From positions 1-64,000 of the forward strand of contig JAUIER010000017.1 in the NCBI GenBank assembly GCA_030429765.1: 64,000 nt of DNA, in the 5' to 3' direction. Under the pieces are notes generated by a model that worked only from the letters and a program-made list of their open reading frames with translations, was not told the origin of the DNA and did no database searches. The translations under genes and the position numbers were made by a program. Shown here one piece after another: positions 55,870-64,000 of this stretch. Every line of letters starts with the position of its first letter. Within the stretch, counting starts at the first letter, position 1. The DNA comes from a bacterium. Lineage in GTDB: Bacteria > Omnitrophota > Gorgyraeia > Zapsychrales > Zapsychraceae.

Positions 55870-56820
55870 TTAAGGCCTCGTATATTCGTCCATGAGAATC
55901 TTAACTGTAAAACCGCCGATCATTTCATCATTTAAGAAATAGATCCAATCATTCAATTCAGAAATCGGAGCAGAAACCTTGTCACCCAACTTATAACTTT
56001 TAAGATACACCGGGTCGTTACCTAATCGTCCATAAACAAAGCCATCTTCGATTCGATCAACATTAACCCAAATAAATTCAGTGGAGTCGCCTTCTTTAAA
56101 GGGAAACTTAGCCGAAAAATTAGATTTATCGCTCGCCTCATCGCTAAATACTGTAACAAACTCCGACCACCGCCGACGCGCCTCTTCAGTTGCAGCCTTC
56201 ATTCGTGAGTCATCGGAATCTATGTCAACAATCGGGGCCTCCTCCATTTCAGATAATGCCTCGATGGGGTTTCGACTGAGCAACTTCTCTCGCGTACCAG
56301 TAGAAACCACATCACATATGTCAAATTGAGGAAGGCAGACCATGAGTACATTCTTATCCAAGAGTTCAGCGGCAAGCCTCCCCATATCCTGATAGGCTTC
56401 AACTGTACTCTCTTCCGGAACATCCCCCATTATATCAACGGACATCCAAGCTTTATGCGCTTTAAATGCCTCACGAAACCGAACCTCTTTGACCTCCTTA
56501 AGAAAATCTTCCGTCACGTCAAAATATGTTTCGTTAAAACTATTTATCAAAAAAGCCTTGTTCATATCTCTAATGACAACAAAACTCATATTGTCCTTAG
56601 CAGCAACAAACCCATGCTCTTCTGAATCTGCTTCTAAATGAATATCAAAGGCTGTATTCACCTTTTCTAAGAGTTGATCTTCAGCCAACGGCTCCGTCCG
56701 ATCCTTGAGAAAGACAATAGAAATAATTGGATGGTTTTCTTCAGCAGAAACTATCAGCCTGGTAAAGGCAATTATCGCCAGTCCAAGGATTAATATATTA
56801 ATTTGCTGGCGTGTACCCAT
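55870..56820 (-). CDS. Secreted or anchored DUF2314-domain protein
   Basis: 316 residues with an N-terminal hydrophobic segment (INILILGLAIIAFTRLIVSA), probably a signal peptide. The C-terminal third (about 205-315) matches DUF2314: TEFIWVNVDRIEDGFVYGRL, LKSYKLGDKVSAPISELNDW and IGGFTVKILMDEY. The family includes E. coli YegJ and has no known function. The middle is acidic and unassigned. It is last in an A/T-rich run of five genes. DUF2314 proteins often occur near mobile or toxin-related loci, but nothing here proves that. Confidence 0.7.
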   Translation of the reverse strand: MGTRQQINILILGLAIIAFTRLIVSAEENHPIISIVFLKDRTEPLAEDQLLEKVNTAFDIHLEADSEEHGFVAAKDNMSFVVIRDMNKAFLINSFNETYFDVTEDFLKEVKEVRFREAFKAHKAWMSVDIMGDVPEESTVEAYQDMGRLAAELLDKNVLMVCLPQFDICDVVSTGTREKLLSRNPIEALSEMEEAPIVDIDSDDSRMKAATEEARRRWSEFVTVFSDEASDKSNFSAKFPFKEGDSTEFIWVNVDRIEDGFVYGRLGNDPVYLKSYKLGDKVSAPISELNDWIYFLNDEMIGGFTVKILMDEYTRP

Positions 56821-56913
56821 TTGTAGACCGCGCTCCTAAGCACTTAAAATTTTCTTCCCATACCAAACCCATGCTCATGCCAATCCCATTTACATTTTTC
56901 ATATTTAGTCAAC

Positions 56914-57153
56914 TTATTCCATCTTATTTGTTTTGCAGATACTCACCCAGATTGGCCAAGAAATCAATACCCCGGAAATTATAAGTAGGATTATTGGATA
57001 CAATGGCCCGCCAGGTTCACCAAAGGGATTGTTATCGTTTGCCATTTGTGTGCCCACGGGGTCAACTAAGGCAATTATCGATAATAAGCATATACTGATA
57101 CCCATTAGAATACTTAAAAAAGCTACCAGAATTAATATTGTTTTAATCAACAT
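56914..57153 (-). CDS. Small two-helix membrane protein, unknown
   Basis: 79 residues from the ATG at 57153. A longer frame to 57213 exists, but it would overlap the preceding gene, and the TAG of that gene lies just 7 bases before this ATG. Two membrane helices (about 5-28 and 51-70) flank a short loop rich in Asn, Gly and Pro. No motif recognised. Same strand as its neighbours. Confidence 0.5.
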   Translation of the reverse strand: MLIKTILILVAFLSILMGISICLLSIIALVDPVGTQMANDNNPFGEPGGPLYPIILLIISGVLISWPIWVSICKTNKME

Positions 57154-57160
57154 CCTAATT

Positions 57161-57676
57161 CTATCTCGCTGTATCCGTTTTCGGATCATAAACAAAACTT
57201 TTATCTTTGCCATCCAATATATCAGGTATAACTTCTAGTTTTGCTTTCTCCTTGTCTTGAAAAAACTGGCGGCCATCAACCCAGTCCCCGTCATCCCATA
57301 TGGCAACAGCATCCAGAGTTCCGTTTTCAACAACATTGGCAGAACCAAATTTGTCAATTTCAGGAAATTTTATTAGAACGGAAACAGATACAAAATCATC
57401 AATCATATCATATGTGACTTCCTTGGCTCCAATAACAGGCCTCTCAGCCGTTTCATCAAAATCGTCTTCACCCTCTCCACTGAGATCATTTACCCAAATA
57501 GGATTTTCTAACATGTCATCGAGTGTAATGTCTTCCAGCATTTTAAGCGAACCTAACTGATATTGTTGATCCATTCTATGAACTCCTTTTAATTTTGGTA
57601 TCACCAGAGAAGCCAGAACACCTATCAGAACAATAGGTATTATTAATTCGATGTCAATCATCCGGTTAAATCGCAT
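57161..57676 (-). CDS. Pilin-like N-terminal helix protein, unknown
   Basis: 171 residues. The N-terminus MIDIELIIPIVLIGVLASLVIPKL resembles the hydrophobic helix of type IV pilins (glutamate at the fifth position of the mature form), but the glycine that prepilin peptidase needs at -1 is not there. The remaining 130 residues are acidic with a short WDDGDWVDGRQFFQDKEKAK segment and no known motif. It may be a pseudopilin-like or membrane-anchored protein of its own family. ATG choice is uncertain: a second ATG six codons in (MIDIEL) is possible. Confidence 0.5.
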   Translation of the reverse strand: MRFNRMIDIELIIPIVLIGVLASLVIPKLKGVHRMDQQYQLGSLKMLEDITLDDMLENPIWVNDLSGEGEDDFDETAERPVIGAKEVTYDMIDDFVSVSVLIKFPEIDKFGSANVVENGTLDAVAIWDDGDWVDGRQFFQDKEKAKLEVIPDILDGKDKSFVYDPKTDTAR

Positions 57677-57716
57677 TACTTAGTGTATTACCTTGTAGTG
57701 TTTGGTTATATCTTCT

Positions 57717-58946
57717 TTATCTACTTAGTAAATCTTTTAAAAGTCTTTTACTATTACGATGGCCTGGTTTTAAATCTAAAGCGATCTTTACATGTCGAAT
57801 GGCATCATCTAGATTCCCATCAATAAATGAATATCCCATAGCCAAACAATAATTCGTTAAGTAGTTGTCAGGCATAATCTTGTTTGCTTTCTTTAACATT
57901 CGAATAGCATTATCCAAATCCTTTCCGTCATTTCCCCTACGACCAATTAACATCAAACTGTAATCCCGCAATATCAGAACACTATCTGGTTCTTTTTTAA
58001 GGATTTTCTTAAATATAAACTCTGCTTCATCATTTCTTTTCCAGTCATCTAAACTCGAGGCATATTTGCTTAATACTCTCAGACTATAAGGGTCAATTTT
58101 AACTGATTTCTTAAAATACTTTTCTGAATTCTTTTGATCATTAAGAAATGCATAGGTCATGGCCAAAATTAAATTAGCATCCGGCAATAAAGGATCAATT
58201 GATAGCGCTCTCTTGAAAAGTTTTTCGGCCTTTCGTAAATTTTTCTCATCATCAGAACCTGTGCTTGTTGAGAAGATACACATGCCTAACGACTCTAAGG
58301 CAAGACTATGATCCTTATATAGAGATATTGATTTTTCAAAATACTCTATTGCTTCTTTCCTTTTATTCCTTTGTTTTAACTCCATTCCACGTCTGTAGGC
58401 CAAATGAGACTCCACCCAATTTTCAAGCCCATCAATTTCTTTTTTTGAAGGTCTATTATGCACCGGATCGGGATGATCCAATGATTTGGACCAAAGCTTA
58501 CCTCTCCAATAATCGGCGAATTCCTGCGCCTTAGTTTCGCTGGCAAATTTCCGATTGACGTTCTTTGCCTTTGAATCAATAATCTGCAAATGACCAAGCT
58601 CATGCAGAAATACATCATATAACATAAATCTCCGTATCGCCCTGATCGGCCACTGACTCCCCTTAACAGCTCCAAAAGTACGATGAGATTGACCTGGCGT
58701 GGACTGAATAAGTTTAGAGATACTAAACCGGATTGGCATCGCACAAATTGTAATCTCTTTTCTACCACGTTTCGTTGTATATCCGTAACAACGATTACCT
58801 CTGGCATCATCTTTAAAATGTACTTTTTTTAACCGACTATATAAATCTTCTGGCAGCCTAGACAACAGAACTTTAACATCTTCCTCATTTATATAATGTC
58901 TTCTATGCGAAGCACATTTATGTTTTACAAACTCTATATAACGCAT
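57717..58946 (-). CDS. HExxH metalloprotease-like protein fused to TPR repeats
   Basis: 409 residues. Residues about 1-180 contain an FLHELGHLQIID motif (near 115-120, HExxH) in a domain that also carries YTTKRGRKEITIC, typical of small cytosolic zinc metallopeptidases. The remainder (about 190-409) comprises about six TPR repeats (for example RKEAIEYFEKSISLYKDHSL and LRKAEKLFKRALSIDPLLPD). There is no signal peptide. The pairing of a possible protease and protein-binding repeats is interesting; its target is unknown. It follows the 114-residue gene by 22 bases. Confidence 0.75.
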   Translation of the reverse strand: MRYIEFVKHKCASHRRHYINEEDVKVLLSRLPEDLYSRLKKVHFKDDARGNRCYGYTTKRGRKEITICAMPIRFSISKLIQSTPGQSHRTFGAVKGSQWPIRAIRRFMLYDVFLHELGHLQIIDSKAKNVNRKFASETKAQEFADYWRGKLWSKSLDHPDPVHNRPSKKEIDGLENWVESHLAYRRGMELKQRNKRKEAIEYFEKSISLYKDHSLALESLGMCIFSTSTGSDDEKNLRKAEKLFKRALSIDPLLPDANLILAMTYAFLNDQKNSEKYFKKSVKIDPYSLRVLSKYASSLDDWKRNDEAEFIFKKILKKEPDSVLILRDYSLMLIGRRGNDGKDLDNAIRMLKKANKIMPDNYLTNYCLAMGYSFIDGNLDDAIRHVKIALDLKPGHRNSKRLLKDLLSR

Positions 58947-58968
58947 GTTTTACTCTTTCTAAGATAGT

Positions 58969-59313
58969 TTATTTTGTCTCAGGTGGTCCGCATCTAGGCA
59001 TGTTGGGATTTAGTAATTTACATACTGCAATGTTAATATCGTCCTGATCACAAAAATACTCTTCAATTTTACCAAATTCCTTATAGGCCCCCCAGTTAAA
59101 TCCAGCCTCTATATCATTATAATAGAGGCACTGATTCCCTATTATCCCAACGACCCAGAAGCCACCGCCCTCATTTCCCCAAGGATCGAGTTGCCATTTA
59201 ACGGGAGATACTTTGATCTTGTTCCATAGACTTAACTTGTCTTTAGAAAGTTCAACTACATCTGAGCAAATCATATCATTCAAGGCTTCTAATGTTATTG
59301 GCTTCCAAGTCAT
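58969..59313 (-). CDS. Small unrecognised cytosolic protein, immunity-like
   Basis: 114 residues from the ATG at 59313 (GGGA about 8 bases upstream; a TTG two codons earlier is the alternative). The chain MTWKPITLEALNDMI...VSPVKWQLDPWGNEGGGFWVVGIIG...VLYYNDIEAGFN looks like a known small conserved hypothetical family often found beside toxin or secretion loci, but I cannot name it. No signal peptide or membrane helix. First gene of the five-gene A/T-rich cassette, just after a strong promoter and a hairpin. Confidence 0.6.
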   Translation of the reverse strand: MTWKPITLEALNDMICSDVVELSKDKLSLWNKIKVSPVKWQLDPWGNEGGGFWVVGIIGNQCLYYNDIEAGFNWGAYKEFGKIEEYFCDQDDINIAVCKLLNPNMPRCGPPETK

Positions 59314-59334
59314 ATTCAAAATCCCGTGTTAGAA

Positions 59335-59376
59335 ACAAAAAATCCCCCGTCAAAGCAGCGCATTCGCAGGGGGATT
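59335..59376 (-). terminator. Hairpin plus U tract immediately after a consensus promoter
   Basis: AATCCCCC and GGGGGATT (59369-59376 and 59341-59348) pair perfectly around a 20-base loop, followed on the minus strand by TTTTTT. This has the form of an intrinsic terminator, but it starts within about 7 bases of the promoter's -10 box, so it lies at the very 5' end of the transcript. It may protect the mRNA end, act as an attenuator, or terminate transcripts coming from cusA. Confidence 0.6.
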
Positions 59377-59381
59377 GGTTT

Positions 59382-59410
59382 ATTATATTCTTTTTAAAGC
59401 TGACTGTCAA
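59382..59410 (-). promoter_or_regulatory. Perfect sigma70 consensus promoter for the five-gene cassette
   Basis: TTGACA (59405-59410), exactly 17 bases, TATAAT (59382-59387) on the minus strand. The gene at 59313 starts about 69 bases downstream of the -10. The 279-base gap between cusA and that gene holds this promoter and the hairpin at 59335-59376. Confidence 0.8.
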
Positions 59411-59592
59411 AAAAGCAAAAACGGTGTCCGCTGGCGTCCAAAATAGGTAGAATGAAATGAGTCTCATATGTTCCGTTATGATGATGGATTTAAAGAATAG
59501 ACGGCTCGATGATACTTTGGCTACGATTTATACAAAACAGCCTACGATCCCTGCTCACGAGTAAACTCCTTTTTAGCCAATTATTGATTCAA

Positions 59593-62500
59593 TTAATTCC
59601 TCTCCCGATGATTCTGACTCGGTTTGTTGAGTAATTCGCGTTCTTTCAACCAGCAAAAGCCGACCGGCACCATAAATACAGAGATTAAGGCGACCATCAT
59701 CCCTCCGACAGACGGCAGGGCCATGGGGATCATGACATCAGAACCCCGCCCCGCTGATGTGAGGATAGGCAGCAAGGCGAGTATTGTCGTGGCCGTTGTC
59801 ATTAAGCACGGCCGAATGCGCCTAGTTCCCGCCTCGAGAGTGGCCTGACGAATTTCGTGGACCGTCTTGGGCTGTCTCTCATCAAAACTTTGCGTTAAGT
59901 AGGTTCCCATCACCACCCCGTCGTCGCTGGCGATACCGAAAAGCGCCAGAAATCCAACCCAAACAGCGACACTCAGATTAAACGACTGCATATTAAATAG
60001 CTCCCGGAAATAACTGCCGAAGACAGGAAATTGCAGAAACCATTCCTGCGCGTATAGCCACAGCAAAATAAATCCACCGCTAAAAGCTACCAATATACCA
60101 CTAAACACCAAGAACGTTGTCGATATGGACTTGAACTGTAAGTATAGAATGATAAAGATGGCAAAGAGACTCAGCGGTAGGACAATCGCCAGCTTCTTTT
60201 CGCTGCGCACTTGATTCTCATAACTTCCGGCAAACTTATAACTGGTGCCCTCGGGCAGTTCCAGCTCGCCGGATTGTATTTTTTCATTCAGATAGTTCTG
60301 GGCGGCATGAACAACATCCACTTCAGCCGCGTCAGCCAATTTATCAAACAGCACATAGCCGATTAAGAAAGTATCTTCGCTTTTGATCATTTGCGGTCCG
60401 CGCGTAAACTTCAATGTCGCCACCTGCGATAACGGAATTTGAGCCCCCTCTTTGGTAGGAACAAGGACATCTTGCAAGTCTTCAATGGAATCTCTCAGCT
60501 CACGCAAATATCTGACTCGAACGGGATAGCGTTCGCGCCCTTCAACCGTCGTCGTGACCCGCATGCCGCCGATCGCCATTTCAATAATATTCTGCACATC
60601 CCGGATGTTAACGCCGTAACGGGCGATTTTCTCCCGGTCAATAACAAACTCCAGATAGGGCTTTCCAACAATTCGATCGGCGATGACCGATGCCGGCTGT
60701 ACGCCCGGCACCTCCTTCAAAAACTTCTCGATTTGAAATCCGACCCTTTCCAGATCTTCCAAGTTCTGACCTAGCACCTTCACTCCCATCGGGGCACGCA
60801 TACCGGACTGCAGCATGACGATACGGGCGGCGATCGGCTGCAATTTGGGGGCCGACGTTGTGCCCGGAATTTCACCAGCCTTGACGATTTCCTGCCAAAT
60901 GTCATCGGGCGATTTAATATGATCCCGCCACTGCCGCGGACGTTTTCCCGTGGACGGATCTTTGGGCCCGTACTCAGGTTTATAAGTGACAATCGTTTCG
61001 ATCATTGAAAGTGGCGCGGGATCAAGAGGGCTATCCGCGCGTCCAAGTTTTCCGACGACGGAATCAACTTCGGGGATTTGACTCATTTGTATATTCTGTT
61101 TCTGAAGAACATCCAAAACTTCTCCCATTGATGCATGCGGCATCGTTGTGGGCATGTAAAGATACGACCCCTCATCTAGCTGCGGCATAAACTCTTTGCC
61201 TAATCCTGGAAAAGCGTGATTCAAAGTTCTAATCGGCCACACCCGCAGCACGGCCATTTGATCCACGCCGATTTTACTTAATCCTGCTGTTACCGGCGAG
61301 ATAACTGTGGCAAAGCCCAGCCATATTGTCATCCCTGTGATAATGATTAAAAACGGAATAGCGAAGAACAGTCGCTTCCTTTGTAAGAAAAACATCAACA
61401 ATTTAGGATAGATATCCAGGAACTTATAAAAGCAAAAAATAAGGACAAGGATACTTAGCGCCACAAAGGCAAAATTTAAGAGATATCCTTTACCGATCCC
61501 CAAGGGCATCCACGTATAGGTTAAGAATGTCATCACGATACCGACCGCGATCCAATTGATATACCGAGTACAAAAATCCCTAACATGTTCCGGAATTCGA
61601 TGGCCAATCAAATAGTAAATACCCCACCCCATAAATATAACGGAACCCAGAAGGGTAACGCTCCACGTCAACCAGCTCATCACACACATCAGAATGAACT
61701 TATAGTGGATAAACTTACGCCGATCCGGTTGATTTTCCTTCACGAATAATAGCTGGGCCAGGGCCGGTATGATCAACAAGGCAATCACAACCGAGGCAAA
61801 TAAGGCAAATGTTTTGGTAAAGGCCAGTGGTTTAAAAAGCTTGCCCTCTGGTCCTGACATCGTAAAAATAGCCAGGAATGAAATGATCGTCGTAGATACA
61901 GCCGTTAAGATGGCCCCTCCCACTTCCGAGGCGGCACGATAGATAATCTTGGTTGAGTGCTCGGCTCCGTCTGATTCACCGAGCTTCTTGAGAATATTCT
62001 CGCTCATGATAATACCCATATCGACGATCGTTCCGATCGCGATGGCGATCCCGGCCAGCGACATAATATTGGCATCCACATTGAAAAACTTCATCATGAT
62101 AAATACCATCAAAACGGCTAATGGCAATGTGACGGAGATCACGATCGAACTTCTGAAGTGCATGAGAAAAAGCAGCACGACGACAATGGTGATCAGGATC
62201 TGCTGCTTTAAGGCCTCACTCAATGTTCCTAGAGTTTCATTGATTAACTGGGTACGATCATAAAATGGAATAATTTTGACTTTAGAGACTGTCCCGTCTT
62301 TCAGCACTTTAGACGGCAACCCGGGTTCAAGTTGTTTGATTGTCTGCTTGACCCGCTCAATGACGGCCATCGGGTTTTCGCCGTAACGGGCAACGACCAC
62401 ACCACCGATAACCTCTGCCCCTTCTTTATTTAAAGCGCCCCGGCGCAACGCGGGTCCCAAGTTCACCTGGGCCACACTTTTTAAATAAACCGGCACATTG

Positions 62501-63282
62501 TCATTGACCTTCACGACGACATTCTCAATATCCGTCACGGTCTTAACAAACCCGATGCCCCGGACAACATATTCCACACGGTTAAACTCAATAGTCTTGG
62601 CCCCAACATCAATGTTGGCCTTCTTCACGGCCTGGATAATATCGGTTAACGATACGCTATAAGCCCGCATGGCATCGGGGTCGATATCAATTTGATACTC
62701 TTTGACGAATCCACCCACGGAGGCCACCTCACTCACACCTTCCGTTGATTGCAATCCATACTTGATATACCAGTCCTGAATGGAACGAAGCTCATCCAGT
62801 CCAAATCCGTCACCCTCTACTGTGTACCAGAATATTTGTCCCAATGCCGTAGCATCAGGTCCAAGGGCCGGCGCGACATCTTCCGGTAAGTCATTTTGAG
62901 CCACACTCAGCCGCTCCAGGATGCGTGAACGGGACCAATAAAAATCCACTTTCTCATCAAAGATGATATAGATCGTCGAGAAACCAAACGCGGAATAACT
63001 GCGGATGCTTTTTACACCGGGCACCCCTTGAAGGGCGGCGGCCAAAGGATAGGTCACCTGGTCCTCAACATCCTGAGGCGAACGCCCCATCCACTCGGTA
63101 AAGACAATCTGCTGATTCTCGCCAATGTCCGGTATCGCATCAACCGGCACCGGATCACGCGGCACAATACGCTGCTCTACGTTAAATGGCATAACCGCCA
63201 ATCCCCCCAACAGTATCACTCCGATCAGCAGGGCCGTGATCAACTTGTTTTCCAAAAAGAATTTTACAAGTTTATTAAGCAT
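59593..63282 (-). CDS. cusA: CusA/CzcA-type heavy-metal RND efflux transporter
   Basis: 1,229 residues. It opens with MLNKLVKFFLENKLITALLI, and the HME-RND start GWMGRSPQDVEDQVTYPL-like region follows. The proton-relay helix has GTIVDMGIIMSENILKKLG with the charged Asp and Glu, and the periplasmic part contains GMRAPMGVKVLGQN near the metal-binding region. Compared with about 1,047 residues for E. coli CusA it carries an insertion of about 120 residues between roughly 516 and 636 with several extra hydrophobic segments, as I recall for other long CusA/CzcA versions. It is 19 bases after the CusB-like gene. Probably expels Cu(I)/Ag(I); related divalent metals cannot be excluded. Confidence 0.92.
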   Translation of the reverse strand: MLNKLVKFFLENKLITALLIGVILLGGLAVMPFNVEQRIVPRDPVPVDAIPDIGENQQIVFTEWMGRSPQDVEDQVTYPLAAALQGVPGVKSIRSYSAFGFSTIYIIFDEKVDFYWSRSRILERLSVAQNDLPEDVAPALGPDATALGQIFWYTVEGDGFGLDELRSIQDWYIKYGLQSTEGVSEVASVGGFVKEYQIDIDPDAMRAYSVSLTDIIQAVKKANIDVGAKTIEFNRVEYVVRGIGFVKTVTDIENVVVKVNDNVPVYLKSVAQVNLGPALRRGALNKEGAEVIGGVVVARYGENPMAVIERVKQTIKQLEPGLPSKVLKDGTVSKVKIIPFYDRTQLINETLGTLSEALKQQILITIVVVLLFLMHFRSSIVISVTLPLAVLMVFIMMKFFNVDANIMSLAGIAIAIGTIVDMGIIMSENILKKLGESDGAEHSTKIIYRAASEVGGAILTAVSTTIISFLAIFTMSGPEGKLFKPLAFTKTFALFASVVIALLIIPALAQLLFVKENQPDRRKFIHYKFILMCVMSWLTWSVTLLGSVIFMGWGIYYLIGHRIPEHVRDFCTRYINWIAVGIVMTFLTYTWMPLGIGKGYLLNFAFVALSILVLIFCFYKFLDIYPKLLMFFLQRKRLFFAIPFLIIITGMTIWLGFATVISPVTAGLSKIGVDQMAVLRVWPIRTLNHAFPGLGKEFMPQLDEGSYLYMPTTMPHASMGEVLDVLQKQNIQMSQIPEVDSVVGKLGRADSPLDPAPLSMIETIVTYKPEYGPKDPSTGKRPRQWRDHIKSPDDIWQEIVKAGEIPGTTSAPKLQPIAARIVMLQSGMRAPMGVKVLGQNLEDLERVGFQIEKFLKEVPGVQPASVIADRIVGKPYLEFVIDREKIARYGVNIRDVQNIIEMAIGGMRVTTTVEGRERYPVRVRYLRELRDSIEDLQDVLVPTKEGAQIPLSQVATLKFTRGPQMIKSEDTFLIGYVLFDKLADAAEVDVVHAAQNYLNEKIQSGELELPEGTSYKFAGSYENQVRSEKKLAIVLPLSLFAIFIILYLQFKSISTTFLVFSGILVAFSGGFILLWLYAQEWFLQFPVFGSYFRELFNMQSFNLSVAVWVGFLALFGIASDDGVVMGTYLTQSFDERQPKTVHEIRQATLEAGTRRIRPCLMTTATTILALLPILTSAGRGSDVMIPMALPSVGGMMVALISVFMVPVGFCWLKERELLNKPSQNHRERN

Positions 63283-63301
63283 ATCCCTCTATCCTCATTC
63301 T

Positions 63302-64000
63302 TTAGTGATTGTGATGACTTTCGTTGCCGCCGGCCGCTTTGGATTCTGCAACCCCGTACTCTTTTTTAATTTCACCGCAGGCCAGCATCGCCGAGCCGTA
63401 ATACGGATTTCGAATTGCATCCGAACGTTGCAGCCAAAATCCGCCGTCACCCAAGGCCATCGGACAATAACTTAAGTAAAAATGTAAACTCTCGTTGTAT
63501 TCATACTTGGACAGTATTTCCTTGATAATGTCTGAGATGCGACCAAACCTTTCCCGGAATGGCTCCAGCTCATCATCAATTTCTTGCAGTTCATCACGCA
63601 GCTGGAAAACCAATCCACCCAACCCGTCCGTCTGTGGGGTCCATTGATTCTCTTGAACTACCCGTTCAATCTCGGCACGCAAGACTTCATATTGTCCCGG
63701 AATATCGTCGTACTGCTCAGCGGCTAACAATTCGGATAGTTGCAGGTAGGCGCTAAAAGCATCGACGAGTATCCCGGCATTTTCATGGTTGGCCACTACA
63801 CCCGAAATGTTGCCTGCGCCTTCCGTGTAATATCCGTCGGGATTCATCATGCTGGGTTTGGCCTGAATCTGCAGCGCGCTATCGATCTTAAAATTTCCTT
63901 TGATCACGACACGCTCGCCTTCTCTGAGACCGGACTCCACAATATAGTGATGATCCGCCTTGGGACCCAAAACAATCTCGCGCCCCTCGTAGCGATGCAC
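63302..64000 (-). CDS. cusB: CusB-like membrane fusion protein with DUF3347 domain, C-terminal part
   Basis: The visible 232 residues are the C-terminal end of a gene that begins beyond the right edge. The first part (RYEGREIVLGPKADHHYIVE, SGLREGERVVIKGNFKIDSA) is the last beta-barrel and membrane-proximal domain of a CusB-like periplasmic adaptor. After a linker comes a DUF3347 domain (about 85-215) with SYCPMALGDGGFWLQ and NPYYGSAMLACGE, a Cys/Met pattern suggestive of copper binding. The protein ends in a His-rich ESHHNH tail. It is 19 bases before cusA. Periplasmic metal acceptor for the CusA pump. Confidence 0.88.
   Translation of the reverse strand: MHRYEGREIVLGPKADHHYIVESGLREGERVVIKGNFKIDSALQIQAKPSMMNPDGYYTEGAGNISGVVANHENAGILVDAFSAYLQLSELLAAEQYDDIPGQYEVLRAEIERVVQENQWTPQTDGLGGLVFQLRDELQEIDDELEPFRERFGRISDIIKEILSKYEYNESLHFYLSYCPMALGDGGFWLQRSDAIRNPYYGSAMLACGEIKKEYGVAESKAAGGNESHHNH

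Noticed and set aside
59276-59467. 63-residue minus-strand frame overlapping the hairpin and promoter at 59335-59410
   Set aside because: It runs through a consensus promoter and a GC-rich hairpin; a regulatory region explains the sequence better than a gene.
59490-59558. A 22-codon frame with GTG start and an AAAGGAG site downstream of cusA
   Set aside because: The ribosome-binding site is good, but the peptide has no recognisable feature and nothing supports conservation.

Overview
The window most likely comes from an uncultured Gram-negative bacterium of the Omnitrophota (Omnitrophica, PVC-related) type. This rests on family knowledge and recall, not on a marker gene. The 2,613-residue multidomain protein at 47818-55659 has a signal peptide, an N-terminal domain, recurrent DAAM linkers and a C-terminal GGIDLNP module of a kind I associate with that phylum. 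A 6,397-residue secreted repeat protein also fits its reputation for giant proteins. Signal peptides, a TonB-dependent receptor and RND efflux genes indicate an outer membrane. No rRNA or tRNA gene was seen.

Layout. (1) 1-3317, minus strand: an operon of an Lrp/AsnC regulator, a PLP aminotransferase, a TPR protein, an M48 membrane peptidase and the start of a PilZ protein, behind an extended -10 promoter. (2) 3467-16237, minus strand: a long, tightly packed run. It begins with surface-sugar genes (Gfo/Idh/MocA oxidoreductase, NDP-sugar epimerase, DegT aminotransferase), continues with an acyl-modification set (orphan Rossmann protein, VOC protein, FkbH-like protein, acyl carrier protein, GNAT acetyltransferase), then a GT2 glycosyltransferase and a methyltransferase, and ends in housekeeping genes (tRNA-binding protein, YjbQ, PabB, PabC) and a periplasmic coiled-coil protein. 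(3) 16453-20641, plus strand: a GT-C-like membrane protein and a sensor diguanylate cyclase with a periplasmic MORN-type repeat domain.

(4) 20698-27023, minus strand: a complete heme uptake operon (three small genes, TonB receptor, HmuS, HmuT, HmuU, HmuV). It is more A/T-rich than its neighbours and is preceded by a promoter and a terminator-like hairpin. Two of its small genes (29 aa and a 48-aa YezD/DUF2292 protein) are very short. (5) 27316-47594: a giant secreted protein with seven LamG domains embedded in a long repeating module, translationally coupled to an upstream tyrosine-recombinase-like protein that lacks the nucleophilic tyrosine. (6) 47818-55659: the multidomain giant protein, with degenerate acyltransferase, methyltransferase-like, HTH-like and Kdo-transferase-like parts. 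(7) 55870-59313: an A/T-rich five-gene cassette of mostly unrecognised proteins behind a perfect sigma70 consensus promoter and a 5' hairpin. (8) 59593-64000: a CusA/CzcA heavy-metal RND pump and the C-terminal part of its CusB-like partner.

Most worth a second look are the catalytically degenerate recombinase coupled to the giant LamG protein, the polyprotein-like 2,613-residue protein, the FkbH/ACP/GNAT/VOC set inside a sugar cluster, and the five-gene A/T-rich cassette. All coordinates, motifs and promoter calls were read by eye. Family assignments are from recognition of motifs, not from database searches.
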